A stretch of 61,163 bases of DNA from Candidatus Gastranaerophilales bacterium. Lineage in GTDB: Bacteria > Cyanobacteriota > Vampirovibrionia > Gastranaerophilales > Gastranaerophilaceae. The position numbers and the translations under genes are program-made. The notes below the pieces were generated by a model. That model made no database searches, was not told the DNA's origin, and worked only from the letters and a program-made list of their open reading frames with translations. The DNA lies in the NCBI GenBank assembly GCA_944324365.1, contig CALUWA010000007.1, forward strand, positions 1 to 61,163. Direction: 5' to 3'. Below, one piece after another: positions 16,290-25,658 of this stretch (the first letter of the stretch is position 1; each line of letters begins with the position of its first letter).

Positions 16290-18021
16290 CTCTTTCCACC
16301 AATTCTACAAACAATCTTAATCCCTTATTATTTCCTTCTGCCAAAGGGTAAGAAAATACTATTTTATTATGTCCGGTTTTAATATAATCGGAAATATTTA
16401 TCCTTACGCACCTGTTTCCGCCAAAAATACTTGTCGGAAGCTCAAAGGTATAATCTTTGCCGTTTATATTTGCATTTAATTTGCTCACCTGAAATTTATT
16501 ATCAACAACGATGTTTGCAAATTTTTTATTTGCATAAAAATGCTGCATTACAGTATTTTGTGCACTATCTCCGGAAATTATAACCGGCTTTGTGCCAAGA
16601 ATTATTCCTGTATAGTAATGCTGCAGAATTTTATCATAAGGCAGGTGCAATTCACTTCCCATAAACCCCGCACCGTACTGGCTCATTCCGACACCATGCC
16701 CGAAACCGCCGCCAAAAGCCTTAACTGATACCAGCTTGCCCTCTTCATCCTGAGCATTTTCAAATACAACATTAGCACTCGGCAAAGCTTTACCGTCTTT
16801 TTTAATCAAACGCCTTACTACAAGTTCTTTATAAATTTTATAAGTTTGAGATTGCGTAACAACTTCCATCTCAACAATTTTTCCGGAATCACCGCGTCTT
16901 ACGACTTTTAATTCAAGAAGGTCATCCAGTTTATCGCCCTTATTAAAAACAGGTTTGACAAATCCGGTAGCAGACTGCTCCGCAAGCGTGGTTTCCAAAA
17001 TATTTTTCAGCTCATCAGCCTGCCACTCTCTAGTCCATCTAAAATACGGCGATCTGATATCATAAGCATCAGGAGTTGATTTGTAATATTCACTCGCATC
17101 TTTTTCGGAATTTAAAGGTTTTTGATACAAGATATCCGGCTTAGCCTTTAGATAAGGCTTTTCGTCAGAAGGAAACTCCTTTGTATTCGGATCAGAAAAT
17201 GCATGAGAATAACTTTCCGTATATCCGCCTGCCGTTGATGAATACTGCGCAAGTATCAAATCCCAATTATAAAGAGCTACAATCCCCTCAGTCTGCTCAA
17301 CCGCCTTGTCGGACAAATCTTTCTCAGAATTTGCACCGAAATAAACCTGGCTTGCAACAGAATCCACAACATCATAGTTAGGAGATGACTTAACCCGTGG
17401 CGACAGCACATAATTTCTCGCCGCAACACTCTGAGCCTTTAAAGCCTCAAGACCAAAACGCACAGGCATTTCATTCGGAACAACACCGCGCAGATAATCT
17501 TCAACAGGAATTTTATTGACGAGATTAAATTGAACTCCCGTAGGTGATTTTACTATATCAAATTCGCCGCGGTATAAGGCCTGAGAACCGGCTCGTTTTA
17601 AGTCTTTTACCCCTAAAAGTCCGCTAGGGCATTTAAAGCTTAAAGCCCCTGGAATTTCTGCAATTTCCTCAGCATTATCTTTTTTTAATGTATAGGATAA
17701 ATCCTGGTTTATAGAAACATTTACATTGGTGTTTGCAGGCAAAGTCTGAAGCAGCGTTCCGTTGTTATATACTTCCAGAGCAGCTGTTCCGAATATTCCG
17801 ATATTCTTGTAAACATAAGTTCCGAAAGACGTACTGCCTATTCCGACTCTTATAATATCATACGCCGGCAACTTTTCCGCACTTTTTAACTCTGCTGTCT
17901 GCGCAATTTGCAATGTAGCATCAGGAATCGGCGAAAAGGCATAACAATTTCCGGATAAAGAAACTGCCAGAACTACAAATCCGCCGAGAAGTCCTAACAA
18001 ATTACTTATTTTGCTTCCCAC
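16267..18021 (-). CDS. SpoIID/LytB domain protein (secreted)
   Basis: I choose the GTG at 18021 because GGATGG precedes it and it yields a clean signal peptide (MGSKISNLLGLLGGFVVLAVSLSGNCYA); longer versions run into cysS. The 584-residue protein has the SpoIID core: VPVEDYLRGVVPNEMP, GLEALKAQSVAARNYVL, YSSTAGGYTESY and GFGHGVGMSQYGAGFMG. SpoIID is a lytic transglycosylase acting on denuded glycan strands in sporulators. In non-sporulating bacteria, including cyanobacteria, relatives are envelope-remodelling enzymes or amidase enhancers. It sits between cysS (16-bp overlap) and murJ. Confidence 0.9.
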   Translation of the reverse strand: MGSKISNLLGLLGGFVVLAVSLSGNCYAFSPIPDATLQIAQTAELKSAEKLPAYDIIRVGIGSTSFGTYVYKNIGIFGTAALEVYNNGTLLQTLPANTNVNVSINQDLSYTLKKDNAEEIAEIPGALSFKCPSGLLGVKDLKRAGSQALYRGEFDIVKSPTGVQFNLVNKIPVEDYLRGVVPNEMPVRFGLEALKAQSVAARNYVLSPRVKSSPNYDVVDSVASQVYFGANSEKDLSDKAVEQTEGIVALYNWDLILAQYSSTAGGYTESYSHAFSDPNTKEFPSDEKPYLKAKPDILYQKPLNSEKDASEYYKSTPDAYDIRSPYFRWTREWQADELKNILETTLAEQSATGFVKPVFNKGDKLDDLLELKVVRRGDSGKIVEMEVVTQSQTYKIYKELVVRRLIKKDGKALPSANVVFENAQDEEGKLVSVKAFGGGFGHGVGMSQYGAGFMGSELHLPYDKILQHYYTGIILGTKPVIISGDSAQNTVMQHFYANKKFANIVVDNKFQVSKLNANINGKDYTFELPTSIFGGNRCVRINISDYIKTGHNKIVFSYPLAEGNNKGLRLFVELVERDDNDSIW

Positions 18022-19379
18022 GTTGTTCCATCCTTTGAATCTTTCAAAACAATGCCGCACTCATCCAGTGCTATTCTTATTGAATCAGCAACAGGCCAGT
18101 TTTTTTCTTCTCTGGCTTTTTTCCTGTATTCAATAAGCTCATTCATAGTGTTAAATGTTACACCGAGAGTTTCTGAAACATGGGCTAAAGCCTTATTGAG
18201 TTCTTCCTCTGAAAGTTCAGCCTTTTCAAAACTGAAACCAAGAACCCCGGCAAGTTTAAATAACACAGTAAAGGCATCTTTATCATCTTTGTTAGCTTTA
18301 TTTGTAAGCTCAAAAAGAACAGCAAGCGCCTTTGAGGTATTCAAATCATCATCCATAGCCTCAACAAAATTTTTGTATTCAGCCGTTTGGGTAATATCCA
18401 AATTTTCATTTAAAGGAGTACGTTTTGCATTCAGCATTCTTTTTACTCCCGCTTGAGCCGAAGATAAAGCCTCATCAGAAAATTCAACCGGCATTCTGTA
18501 ATGATTTGTCAAAATGAAAAATCTTATAGTATTTGCATCATAACGTTTTAAAAGCTCATCTATTGTCAGAAAATTGCCGAGAGATTTTGACATCTTTTCT
18601 TTGTTTATTGTTACGAATCCGTTATGAAGCCAATAATTTACGAATTTGCAGCCGTTAGCGCATTCTGATTGTGCAATTTCATTCTCGTGATGAGGGAAAA
18701 TTAAATCAGCTCCGCCTGCGTGAATATCAATAGTCTTGCCAAGATATTTTCTGCTCATTGCGGAACATTCTATATGCCATCCCGGACGGCCGACACCCCA
18801 CGGGGATTTATAACCGAATTTCTCATCTTTTTTCCATAGAGCAAAGTCCAGCGGATCTTCTTTATGCTCGCCGACTTCAATTCTTGCTCCGCTTTCAAGC
18901 TGATCAATAGGCTGTTTTGAAAGATAACCGTATTTAGGGAATTTTTTTACTCTGAAATAGACATCCCCATCCGCTTCGTAAGCATAGCCCTTATTAATTA
19001 AATCTTTTACAATGGAAATCATTTCGCCAAGAGTCTTAGTTGCAAACGGTTCAATATCCGGTTTCAAAACGTTTAAAGCCTTCATAGAATTATCAAACTG
19101 CTTATACCAATACTGTGAAACTTCTTCCGGAGTTTTACCTTCATTCTCGGCTTTTTTAAGAATTTTATCATCAACATCCGTCACGTTGCGGCAGTATGTA
19201 ACATCATACCCCTTAAACTTTAAATATCTGTACAGCACATCCCAGGTTATATAACATCTTGCATGACCAAGGTGCGCATAATCATAAACAGTCGGCCCGC
19301 AAACATACATTTTTACCTTATTCCCGTCAATAGGAACAAACTCCTCAACCTGGTTTGTGTATGAATTATGTAATCTCAT
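18006..19379 (-). CDS. cysS: Cysteinyl-tRNA synthetase
   Basis: A 457-residue class I synthetase. It has MYVCGPTVYDYAHLGHAR (HIGH-type motif and the first zinc Cys), WHIECSAMSRKYLG with zinc ligands, HHENEIAQSE, and the KMSKS motif in INKEKMSKSLGNF. The all-helical anticodon-binding domain occupies the C-terminus. It charges tRNA-Cys. It is the first gene of a minus-strand operon continuing into the SpoIID-like gene, murJ, tsaC and the DUF2142 gene. Confidence 0.96.
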   Translation of the reverse strand: MRLHNSYTNQVEEFVPIDGNKVKMYVCGPTVYDYAHLGHARCYITWDVLYRYLKFKGYDVTYCRNVTDVDDKILKKAENEGKTPEEVSQYWYKQFDNSMKALNVLKPDIEPFATKTLGEMISIVKDLINKGYAYEADGDVYFRVKKFPKYGYLSKQPIDQLESGARIEVGEHKEDPLDFALWKKDEKFGYKSPWGVGRPGWHIECSAMSRKYLGKTIDIHAGGADLIFPHHENEIAQSECANGCKFVNYWLHNGFVTINKEKMSKSLGNFLTIDELLKRYDANTIRFFILTNHYRMPVEFSDEALSSAQAGVKRMLNAKRTPLNENLDITQTAEYKNFVEAMDDDLNTSKALAVLFELTNKANKDDKDAFTVLFKLAGVLGFSFEKAELSEEELNKALAHVSETLGVTFNTMNELIEYRKKAREEKNWPVADSIRIALDECGIVLKDSKDGTTWEAK

Positions 19380-19459
19380 AAATAATATCCCTCTTTCAAA
19401 TTAATTCTAGCATAAACAATAACAAAATAAAGATTTGTTAAGCAAAATTTAATCAAAAG

Positions 19460-19490
19460 GCAATTATCTAAACATTATATACTTTATATA
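19460..19490 (+). promoter_or_regulatory. Candidate GCAATTA-N16-TTTATATA promoter
   Basis: GCAATTA (19460-19466) begins exactly 23 nt before TTTATATA (19483-19490), and CATATAAG follows. The same two boxes with the same spacing lie before the genes at 24602 (minus) and 56593. It is 38 nt from the start codon of the LysM protein. Confidence 0.5.
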
Positions 19491-19528
19491 CATATAAGTG
19501 AGGATATTTTTAAACAAGGAGATGAAGT

Positions 19529-20176
19529 ATGTCCAATAATGTCACAACTACCGTACAAAACGGAGAAACCTTGAGTTTGTATGCCAAATTATACGGATGC
19601 AGCGTAGAGGAATTAAAAAGTTTAAATAAAGGAAAAATCGGGAAAAACGGCCAAATAAGAGAAGGCGAAGTTCTTATCATACCTATTGGCCAGAAACCTA
19701 AAGAAACAAGCAAAGCCGGCAGGACAACCATGGAAGAAAAACTAAATTGGTTTAACGACAGACTTGAAGAAGCTAAAATGAAAATATACGATCCAAAATT
19801 AAGCAGTGCCGAAAGAGAAAAATACGAGCAGGAATATATCAAACTTTTAAACCAGCAAAAAGCTCGAAATGAAGTGGCTGACTTATCAATAAATAAAGAT
19901 AAAATGCACTTTGACCTTAAACTGAAAAAAAACATAACAATAAGTGAATTCAGAGAACTGTTTCCGGAAATAGGCAAAAATTTCAGAGACTACGCGGATG
20001 ATACCAAACAAACCAGATATGAAAACGGCGTCGGATTTGTACGTGATCCTGACGTTATTGTCCTGAAAGAAGGTGCTTATTTCAGCTTAAAAACTCAGGA
20101 AGTTGCTCACCAGGGATTTTTCAGCGAACTGGGTACTTCTATTCAAAAAACACTCGGAATAGGTGAATTTGACTAA
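19529..20176 (+). CDS. LysM domain protein without signal peptide
   Basis: A 215-residue protein. One LysM module at about residues 5-53 (VQNGETLSLYAKLYGCSVEELKSLNKG...EGEVLIIP) should bind GlcNAc-containing glycan such as peptidoglycan. A charged coiled-coil-like region (about 66-110) and a C-terminal domain of unknown type follow. There is no signal peptide, which is odd for a wall-binding module and suggests non-classical export or a cytoplasmic role. AAGGAGATGAAGT precedes the ATG. The promoter has the conserved GCAATTA/TTTATATA signature. The last 4 bases overlap the convergent M14 peptidase gene. Confidence 0.82.
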   Translation: MSNNVTTTVQNGETLSLYAKLYGCSVEELKSLNKGKIGKNGQIREGEVLIIPIGQKPKETSKAGRTTMEEKLNWFNDRLEEAKMKIYDPKLSSAEREKYEQEYIKLLNQQKARNEVADLSINKDKMHFDLKLKKNITISEFRELFPEIGKNFRDYADDTKQTRYENGVGFVRDPDVIVLKEGAYFSLKTQEVAHQGFFSELGTSIQKTLGIGEFD

Positions 20177-20826
20177 AATGTAACACTAGAAAGATAATCA
20201 AAAATTTTAAATACCGGCTGTACCAACTCTTCGGCCGGTATTTTTTCATCCAGTTCAAGAGTAATTGTCGGGATAATTCTCTCAACCCCGCAATAAGTTC
20301 CGAAACTTCCGGGAGTAGGATATCCTATACTTGCTTCCACCGGATAACCAATTATTTTAGAAATCTCTTCTGCAAATTTTTCCGCCGGCCCGTCATAATT
20401 TACAACCTTGTATGGTGCATGAAGTGTTAAAATTAAATTCGGATTATATTCTTTTATGACATCTATTAAAAATTTTGTTTCAATTTCACTTGCAGGCTTA
20501 TTTCCGCCGTAATAATCCGTAGTACAATCATCACAAGTAGCGTTATCTCCTTCATTCTTACCCCAGTTTTTGGTCGGGAAGTTTCTGTTTAAATCCACTC
20601 CGTTTGCATTTGTACGTGTGTTATTCAACATTCCGTCAGGATTTAAACAAGGAATAAAAAGTAAATTTGAAACATTATTTTTTAAATACTCTCTTATTAA
20701 AAAATCACCCTGCGGCTCATCACCGTGAAACACGCCAATAACAAGGACTTTTGGATTTCCGCTGCCGGATGTAATCAACTCTATAGTATTACCTGATTTA
20801 GTTGTAACAGATTTTAAGACTTGCAT
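20173..20826 (-). CDS. M14 family zinc carboxypeptidase, MpaA-like
   Basis: A 217-residue protein with the M14 zinc site: HGDEP (His and Glu ligands, about 34-38), then NPDG and TRTNANGVDLNRNFP, then His in LTLHAPYKVV, and the catalytic Glu in TITLELDE near the end. The small size and the DLNRNFP block fit MpaA-type murein peptide amidases, which cut the L-Ala-D-Glu/mDAP bond during wall recycling. There is no signal peptide, in line with a cytoplasmic recycling role. It follows ftsY with no gap, so it is in the nusB-ftsY operon. Confidence 0.83.
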   Translation of the reverse strand: MQVLKSVTTKSGNTIELITSGSGNPKVLVIGVFHGDEPQGDFLIREYLKNNVSNLLFIPCLNPDGMLNNTRTNANGVDLNRNFPTKNWGKNEGDNATCDDCTTDYYGGNKPASEIETKFLIDVIKEYNPNLILTLHAPYKVVNYDGPAEKFAEEISKIIGYPVEASIGYPTPGSFGTYCGVERIIPTITLELDEKIPAEELVQPVFKIFDYLSSVTF

Positions 20827-21744
20827 TTATTCCTCAAACAGGGCATTAATAAAATCTTCCGCATTGAAAGCTTTCAAATCTTCCATTTTCTCCCCGACAC
20901 CGATAAGTTTTACCGGAAGCTTCATTTCTTTGGCAACAGCAAGAATAATCGCACCTTTTGCAGAACCGTCCAATTTTGTAAGCGCAACCGAAGTTAAATT
21001 CACGGCTTCTAAAAATACTTTTGCCTGCTGTAAACCGTTTTGACCTGTGTTTGCATCCAATACCAGAATGCTTTCTCTTAAATTATCCGGTGCATTTTTA
21101 TCTATCACACCTTTTATTTTTGACAGTTCTTCCATCAAATTGAACTTATTTTGCAGACGTCCCGCAGTATCAATAAGAAGAACATCATAACCCTCATTTT
21201 TAGCTTTTTGGATTGCTTCATAAACAACTGATGCAGGATCAGCCTTGTCTCGGCGAACAATATCTGCCCCGGCTCGTTCGGACCAAATATTTAACTGTTC
21301 TTCTGCAGCGGCACGGAAAGTATCTCCGGCAGCTATTAACACACGCTTTCCTTCCTGTCTGAACTTATAAGCAAGCTTAGCGATAAGAGTAGTTTTACCG
21401 ACTCCGTTCACCCCTGCAATAAAATATATATTTAAGCCGTTTTCACTATAATTTAATTCGGTTGAACCGGCAGCCTTAAGAGTCTGTAAAAACTCGCTTC
21501 GCAAATATTCTTTAACCTCGGAAGGTTTTATTTTCGATTGGTTTCTCAATTTATCCACGATTTCAGAAGCATAGCCAACACCCAAATCGGCGCTTATAAG
21601 CAAATCCTCCATATCCTCAAGGACAAACTCGGAAAATTCATCTTCTCCTTCTACGGAATCAACAACATTTCCGACCAAAGACTGAGCCGTATTTGCAACA
21701 GCCTTTTTTAAGTTATTAAAACCTTCCGAAAAGAATTTAAACAT
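20827..21744 (-). CDS. ftsY: Signal recognition particle receptor FtsY
   Basis: A 305-residue NG-domain GTPase. The four-helix N domain spans about 1-95. The G domain has GVNGVGKTTLIAKLA (P-loop), DTFRAAAEEQL, LLIDTAGRLQNKFNLM and TKLDGSAKG. It receives the SRP-ribosome complex at the inner membrane. There is no long acidic A domain, so it is the short form. Its start overlaps the nusB stop by one base. Confidence 0.95.
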   Translation of the reverse strand: MFKFFSEGFNNLKKAVANTAQSLVGNVVDSVEGEDEFSEFVLEDMEDLLISADLGVGYASEIVDKLRNQSKIKPSEVKEYLRSEFLQTLKAAGSTELNYSENGLNIYFIAGVNGVGKTTLIAKLAYKFRQEGKRVLIAAGDTFRAAAEEQLNIWSERAGADIVRRDKADPASVVYEAIQKAKNEGYDVLLIDTAGRLQNKFNLMEELSKIKGVIDKNAPDNLRESILVLDANTGQNGLQQAKVFLEAVNLTSVALTKLDGSAKGAIILAVAKEMKLPVKLIGVGEKMEDLKAFNAEDFINALFEE

Positions 21745-22403
21745 TAGCTTATACCGTATTCAACAATAATTTTTGCCAAAATTCCGTTTATAAAAGAATA
21801 GCTGTCATCCGTAGAATATTTCTTGGCGAGCTCCAAAGCTTCGTCAACAACAACCTTCATCGGAGCATCTTTAATATAAAGAAGTTCCACAATAGCTATT
21901 CTTAAGATGTCCTTATCCATCTTTACCAAACGCTGCAAATTCCAGTTTTTAGCATGTTTTTGTATAAGCTCATCAACTTCCTTGTGATATTTTTGGAAAT
22001 ATTCGGCAATTTCGATTGCGTAATCTTTTACGTCATTTTGAGAATCCAGTGTTGTAAATTCTGCAATTTCAAGTGCCAAAAGAGCCTTTTCGGCAACATC
22101 TATCATTGAATCAATTTTTTCTGTCATATCAGATGTCAAAACCATCGGAACTGGAACATTTGAAACTTCCAAAGGTCTGTTTAAATTAGTTTCATGCTCA
22201 GCTTCATAATCTTCAATCTTGTTCTTCATATCGACAAGAGCGCCAACTGAAACTTTTAGTTCATCACTGGCACTGCTTGTCAAAATTCTGACAGATTTTA
22301 ATATAATATCTTTTAAATCTTCTTTAGAATACTTTGTAATTTTCTTATCAAACTGTGAAAATAGTATAAATGCTAATTCTCTTGCTGCTCTGCGCGCCTG
22401 CAT
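21744..22403 (-). CDS. nusB: Transcription antitermination factor NusB
   Basis: A 219-residue protein. It starts RRAARELAFILFSQFD as NusB does and ends in the family helices KMDKDILRIAIVELLYIKDAPMKVVVDEALELAKKYSTDDSYSFINGILAKI. It is longer than E. coli NusB (139 residues) because of a roughly 70-residue insertion (about 55-125), as in cyanobacterial NusB. It binds boxA RNA with NusE in rRNA antitermination. It heads the operon with ftsY and the M14 peptidase. Confidence 0.92.
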   Translation of the reverse strand: MQARRAARELAFILFSQFDKKITKYSKEDLKDIILKSVRILTSSASDELKVSVGALVDMKNKIEDYEAEHETNLNRPLEVSNVPVPMVLTSDMTEKIDSMIDVAEKALLALEIAEFTTLDSQNDVKDYAIEIAEYFQKYHKEVDELIQKHAKNWNLQRLVKMDKDILRIAIVELLYIKDAPMKVVVDEALELAKKYSTDDSYSFINGILAKIIVEYGIS

Positions 22404-22478
22404 AATCTTTCCTCTTTTACTATTTAACTATACCTATATAAAGAAAGATTAGCACAAACAAATTTTCAGAACAACATG

Positions 22479-24602
22479 TTATACCATACCTAATCTGCCT
22501 TTTCTTTTTGTAATATCATCTGCAAGATGGCTAAAATCAGGACGTGCAGCTGTCTTGCCTTTATTTATAGGATTTGTTGTAGTGGCAGTCGTTGCAGCCT
22601 GAGTCTGCTGTGTTCCTTTTTTGCCGGTTAAATCTTTGATTCCGCCGACAATTTCTTTACCAAGGTCAGCTACCTCATCAAAAGTATCTTTGTTATTGTT
22701 ATAAACATCTTTTGCTCCGTTAATAAAACCTTTCAGACCGCCTTTCTTTCCTGCAGCATTTGCGGCTGTATTTCCGGCAGCGTTACCCGCTGCGTTTCCT
22801 GCGTTGGCAGCTGCATTACCTGTGTTGCCTGCGGCATTGCCTGCATTATCGGCAACGTTACTTGCGTTGCCGGCTGCATTACCGGCATTACCGGCTACAT
22901 TGCCTGTGTTACCTGCATTTGCTGCTGCATCACCTGTGGAAGCCATTGCATCTCCCGCTCCGCCTGATACATTTGAGCGAGCCTGGTCAATTTTAGCTTT
23001 TGTTGCATCTGCTGCAGCTTTTGTATCATTTGCTATTTGAACACCGTTTTTAACCTGTTCATCAATTGCTTTGAACTGTTCTCCCATACTCTTCAAGCCT
23101 TTTGTAGCTGCGGCTGCAGTCTGAATTGCAGAACCAGCATTAGCAAGAGCTTTTGTTATATTGCCTTCTGCAAGAGCTGTTGCGGTTAATGTAACCTTAG
23201 CCGCTGCAGAACCGACTTTACCAACGTTTTCTGTTACGACACCGACTTTATTTACAACGCCGCCGGCTTTAACCAACGCTGCACCTGCTGCTGCGGTGAA
23301 CGGATTTGAAGCCATTGCAGTACCGGTTGCAATCATTACTTTACCGGTTTTTTGGGTTATTGAACCGACATTTTGTACTGTTGTTGAAATATCATCAACT
23401 TTTTGTGCAAATTTTTCAATCTTGTTATTTGCAGTTTCGTTATTCTTTAATTCTACATTTTGTTTTTCATAATACTTAGCCTGCATTTTAACTGTGTTTG
23501 TCATTTTTGCCTGGCTTGTCTGCATTCTTGTAGATGCTTTTGACATTCTTGTAGAATAAGTTGACTGCGTATTATTCAAAGTATCTATTTTCTGATAAAT
23601 CTCATCAAGTTTCTGATTATCATCATCAGTTAATGCGGTGCTGTTCTGTGACTGAGTTGGTGTTGAGCCTGCAAGATCTAATGAATAAGCACTGTTCTGA
23701 CCTTGACCGGTCTTATCAATAATGGCATCCGCTTCACTTTGAAGCTGGGTCATCTGTTGTTGATTTTCTGCCATTTGCTGGCTCAACTGGTTAACTTCTT
23801 TTGAACTTGAATTGAATTCTTTTACTGTTGATTTATAATCTTTATTCAAGGATTTAACTGATTTTTGAATATCTTTTGTAGCTGTTTTGGCGTCTTTTGC
23901 CATGGCTTCAGCCTGCTCACCCTGAGCTTTTACTTCTTTAGTCTGGTTTTCACAGTCTTCTGCTGATTTTTCAGCTTCTGCGGCCTGTGCTTCGCCGCTT
24001 GCTACAGAAACTTCCTCCTGCTTATTCCCGTTCTTAATTGATACCTGAGATCCGTCTTCGTTCGCATTAATATTATTCGGATCCTGAGCTGCGTTTTCCA
24101 ATGCTGTCATATTACTCAATTCAGCTTCGGAAGCTTCTTTTCTGACAAGAACTTCTCTTCTCATATCCAAATCAGCCGAAATATCCATGAACTCTTGTAA
24201 CTTCTTAGAATCGTTACATCCTTGCATATCAGTCCGCAATTGACTATATGCACTATCGACATCGGCTGATGTTTTTAAATTTTCAATATTATCATAAAGT
24301 TTTTCAGGAGCACTTGCCGTTGTTGCGGCAGCATTTTTTACACCCTGCTTAAAAATATTATTTAAATCTAAATCGTAGTTATTTCCCTGAGTACCTGTTG
24401 TTCCGTTATTTGACGTTGTGGAAGCAGTTTTAGCAGTAGAATTTTTGGAATTTACCATTATAGAGCTGTTCATATCCATACCGTCGGCTTTTTTATTACC
24501 GTCAGTCTTGGCAGTAGAACCTGTTCCCACTCTGCTTTGCATTTGCTTAAGCTGTTCGGGAGTCAGTTTTTTAAAGAAATTTACGCCATCTGGTCCTGTC
24601 AT
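22479..24602 (-). CDS. Large coiled-coil and Gly-Asn-Ala repeat protein, unknown
   Basis: A 707-residue protein of no known family. It opens TGPDGVNFFKKLTPEQLKQMQ. Long heptad-rich coiled-coil regions (about 180-390) are full of Gln, Ser and Lys. Ala/Gly-rich possible membrane-inserting segments follow (GKVMIATGTAMASNPFTAAAGAALV, about 430-455). About fifteen GNAAGN-type repeats then occupy roughly 560-625, followed by a basic tail. The layout recalls secretion-system translocator or tape-measure-like proteins; that is only a resemblance. I start at 24602 because AAGAGAG precedes this ATG and the longer form covers the promoter. The GCAATTA/TTTATATA signature lies upstream. Confidence 0.75.
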   Translation of the reverse strand: MTGPDGVNFFKKLTPEQLKQMQSRVGTGSTAKTDGNKKADGMDMNSSIMVNSKNSTAKTASTTSNNGTTGTQGNNYDLDLNNIFKQGVKNAAATTASAPEKLYDNIENLKTSADVDSAYSQLRTDMQGCNDSKKLQEFMDISADLDMRREVLVRKEASEAELSNMTALENAAQDPNNINANEDGSQVSIKNGNKQEEVSVASGEAQAAEAEKSAEDCENQTKEVKAQGEQAEAMAKDAKTATKDIQKSVKSLNKDYKSTVKEFNSSSKEVNQLSQQMAENQQQMTQLQSEADAIIDKTGQGQNSAYSLDLAGSTPTQSQNSTALTDDDNQKLDEIYQKIDTLNNTQSTYSTRMSKASTRMQTSQAKMTNTVKMQAKYYEKQNVELKNNETANNKIEKFAQKVDDISTTVQNVGSITQKTGKVMIATGTAMASNPFTAAAGAALVKAGGVVNKVGVVTENVGKVGSAAAKVTLTATALAEGNITKALANAGSAIQTAAAATKGLKSMGEQFKAIDEQVKNGVQIANDTKAAADATKAKIDQARSNVSGGAGDAMASTGDAAANAGNTGNVAGNAGNAAGNASNVADNAGNAAGNTGNAAANAGNAAGNAAGNTAANAAGKKGGLKGFINGAKDVYNNNKDTFDEVADLGKEIVGGIKDLTGKKGTQQTQAATTATTTNPINKGKTAARPDFSHLADDITKRKGRLGMV

Positions 24603-24629
24603 CTCTGCTCTCTTCTTTTGTACCTTATA

Positions 24630-24660
24630 TATATAAAGTATATATATAGTCAATAATTGC
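24630..24660 (-). promoter_or_regulatory. Candidate GCAATTA-N16-TTTATATA promoter
   Basis: On the minus strand GCAATTA (24660-24654) begins 23 nt before TTTATATA (24637-24630), followed by TATAAGG. The layout is identical to the site at 19460. It lies 27 nt from the start codon at 24602. Confidence 0.5.
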
Positions 24661-24759
24661 AGGAAGAATTTAAATTGTTACATAAGTTAATAATTGCGAA
24701 ATTTTGAAATTTCTGGTAGAATTGGACTTGTATTTTAGTAATGAGGGAGAAAAAGAAAT

Positions 24760-25581
24760 ATGAAATTAATGGATGGGAAAAAAGGGATTATTTTTGGCGT
24801 TTCAAATACCCATGGTATTGCTTATGCCATAGCTAAACAGCTTTATGAAGCAGGTGCGGATATCGCATTTACTTATGCCGGAGAAGCAATGGAAAAAAGA
24901 GTACGTCCGCTTGCTGAAGGAATGAATGCAAAATTAATAATGAGCTGTGACGTTACTAAAGAAGATGAAGTTGCGGCTGTATTTAAAGAATGTGAAAGAA
25001 TCTACGGCAAATTAGACTTTGTTGTACACGCTGTTGCATTTGCGGCAAAAGAAGATTTGCAGGGAAGATTTATTGATACATCCCGTGCCGGATGGGATTT
25101 AGCTATGGGAGTAAGCGCTTATTCATTAATTTCACTTTGTAAACACGCAGAACCTATTATGAATGAAGGCGGATCTATTTTCGCTCTTACTTATTTAGGT
25201 TCTGAATATGTTGTTGCAAACTACAATGTAATGGGTGTTGCAAAAGCTGCATTAGAATCTTCTATGAGATATTTAGCTGCCGATTTAGGGAAGAAAAATG
25301 TCAGAGTTAACTGCATTTCTGCAGGTGCGGTTAAAACACTTGCAGCAAAAGGTATCTCTGGATTTGATAAAATGCTTAAAGCTGCTATTGCAAAATCACC
25401 TTTACAGAGGAATGTATCTTTGGAAGATGTCGGTAAAGCCGGCTTATACTTAGCATCTGACCTTTCAACTGGTACTACAGGTCAAATTCTCTATGTTGAC
25501 TGTGGCTGCCATGCCGTGTATGCATCTTTAGAAGAAATGGAAATTATCTCCAATGCAATGACAGTTCAGCACAAAGAATAA
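24760..25581 (+). CDS. fabI: Enoyl-[acyl-carrier-protein] reductase FabI
   Basis: A 273-residue short-chain dehydrogenase. The FabI-style N-terminus is GIIFGVSNTHGIAYAIAKQL. VVHAVAFAAKEDLQG and the Tyr-x6-Lys catalytic pair in YNVMGVAKAALESS follow, then RVNCISAGAVKTLAAKGISGF. It catalyses the last step of fatty-acid elongation with NAD(P)H, probably as sole enoyl reductase here, though other isozymes may lie outside the window. GAGGGAGA precedes the ATG, and a strong terminator follows. It is monocistronic. Confidence 0.95.
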   Translation: MKLMDGKKGIIFGVSNTHGIAYAIAKQLYEAGADIAFTYAGEAMEKRVRPLAEGMNAKLIMSCDVTKEDEVAAVFKECERIYGKLDFVVHAVAFAAKEDLQGRFIDTSRAGWDLAMGVSAYSLISLCKHAEPIMNEGGSIFALTYLGSEYVVANYNVMGVAKAALESSMRYLAADLGKKNVRVNCISAGAVKTLAAKGISGFDKMLKAAIAKSPLQRNVSLEDVGKAGLYLASDLSTGTTGQILYVDCGCHAVYASLEEMEIISNAMTVQHKE

Positions 25582-25605
25582 ATAAGGAAAGAATTTATCA
25601 TATGA

Positions 25606-25636
25606 AAAGACCTCACTATATAACTGTGAGGTCTTT
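25606..25636 (+). terminator. Intrinsic terminator after fabI
   Basis: AAAGACCTCAC and GTGAGGTCTTT form a perfect 11-bp stem followed by GTTTT. It probably also ends transcripts from the convergent 639-residue gene on the minus strand. Confidence 0.85.
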
Positions 25637-25658
25637 GTTTTATATAAATAAATGCAGA

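Noticed and set aside
19529-20176. Phage endolysin from the LysM domain
   Set aside because: No catalytic domain, holin or phage gene nearby; only a LysM module plus unassigned regions.
22760-23472. Ala/Leu-rich plus-strand ORFs opposite the coiled-coil gene
   Set aside because: Antisense of GNAAGN repeats and Ala-rich helices; no start signals.
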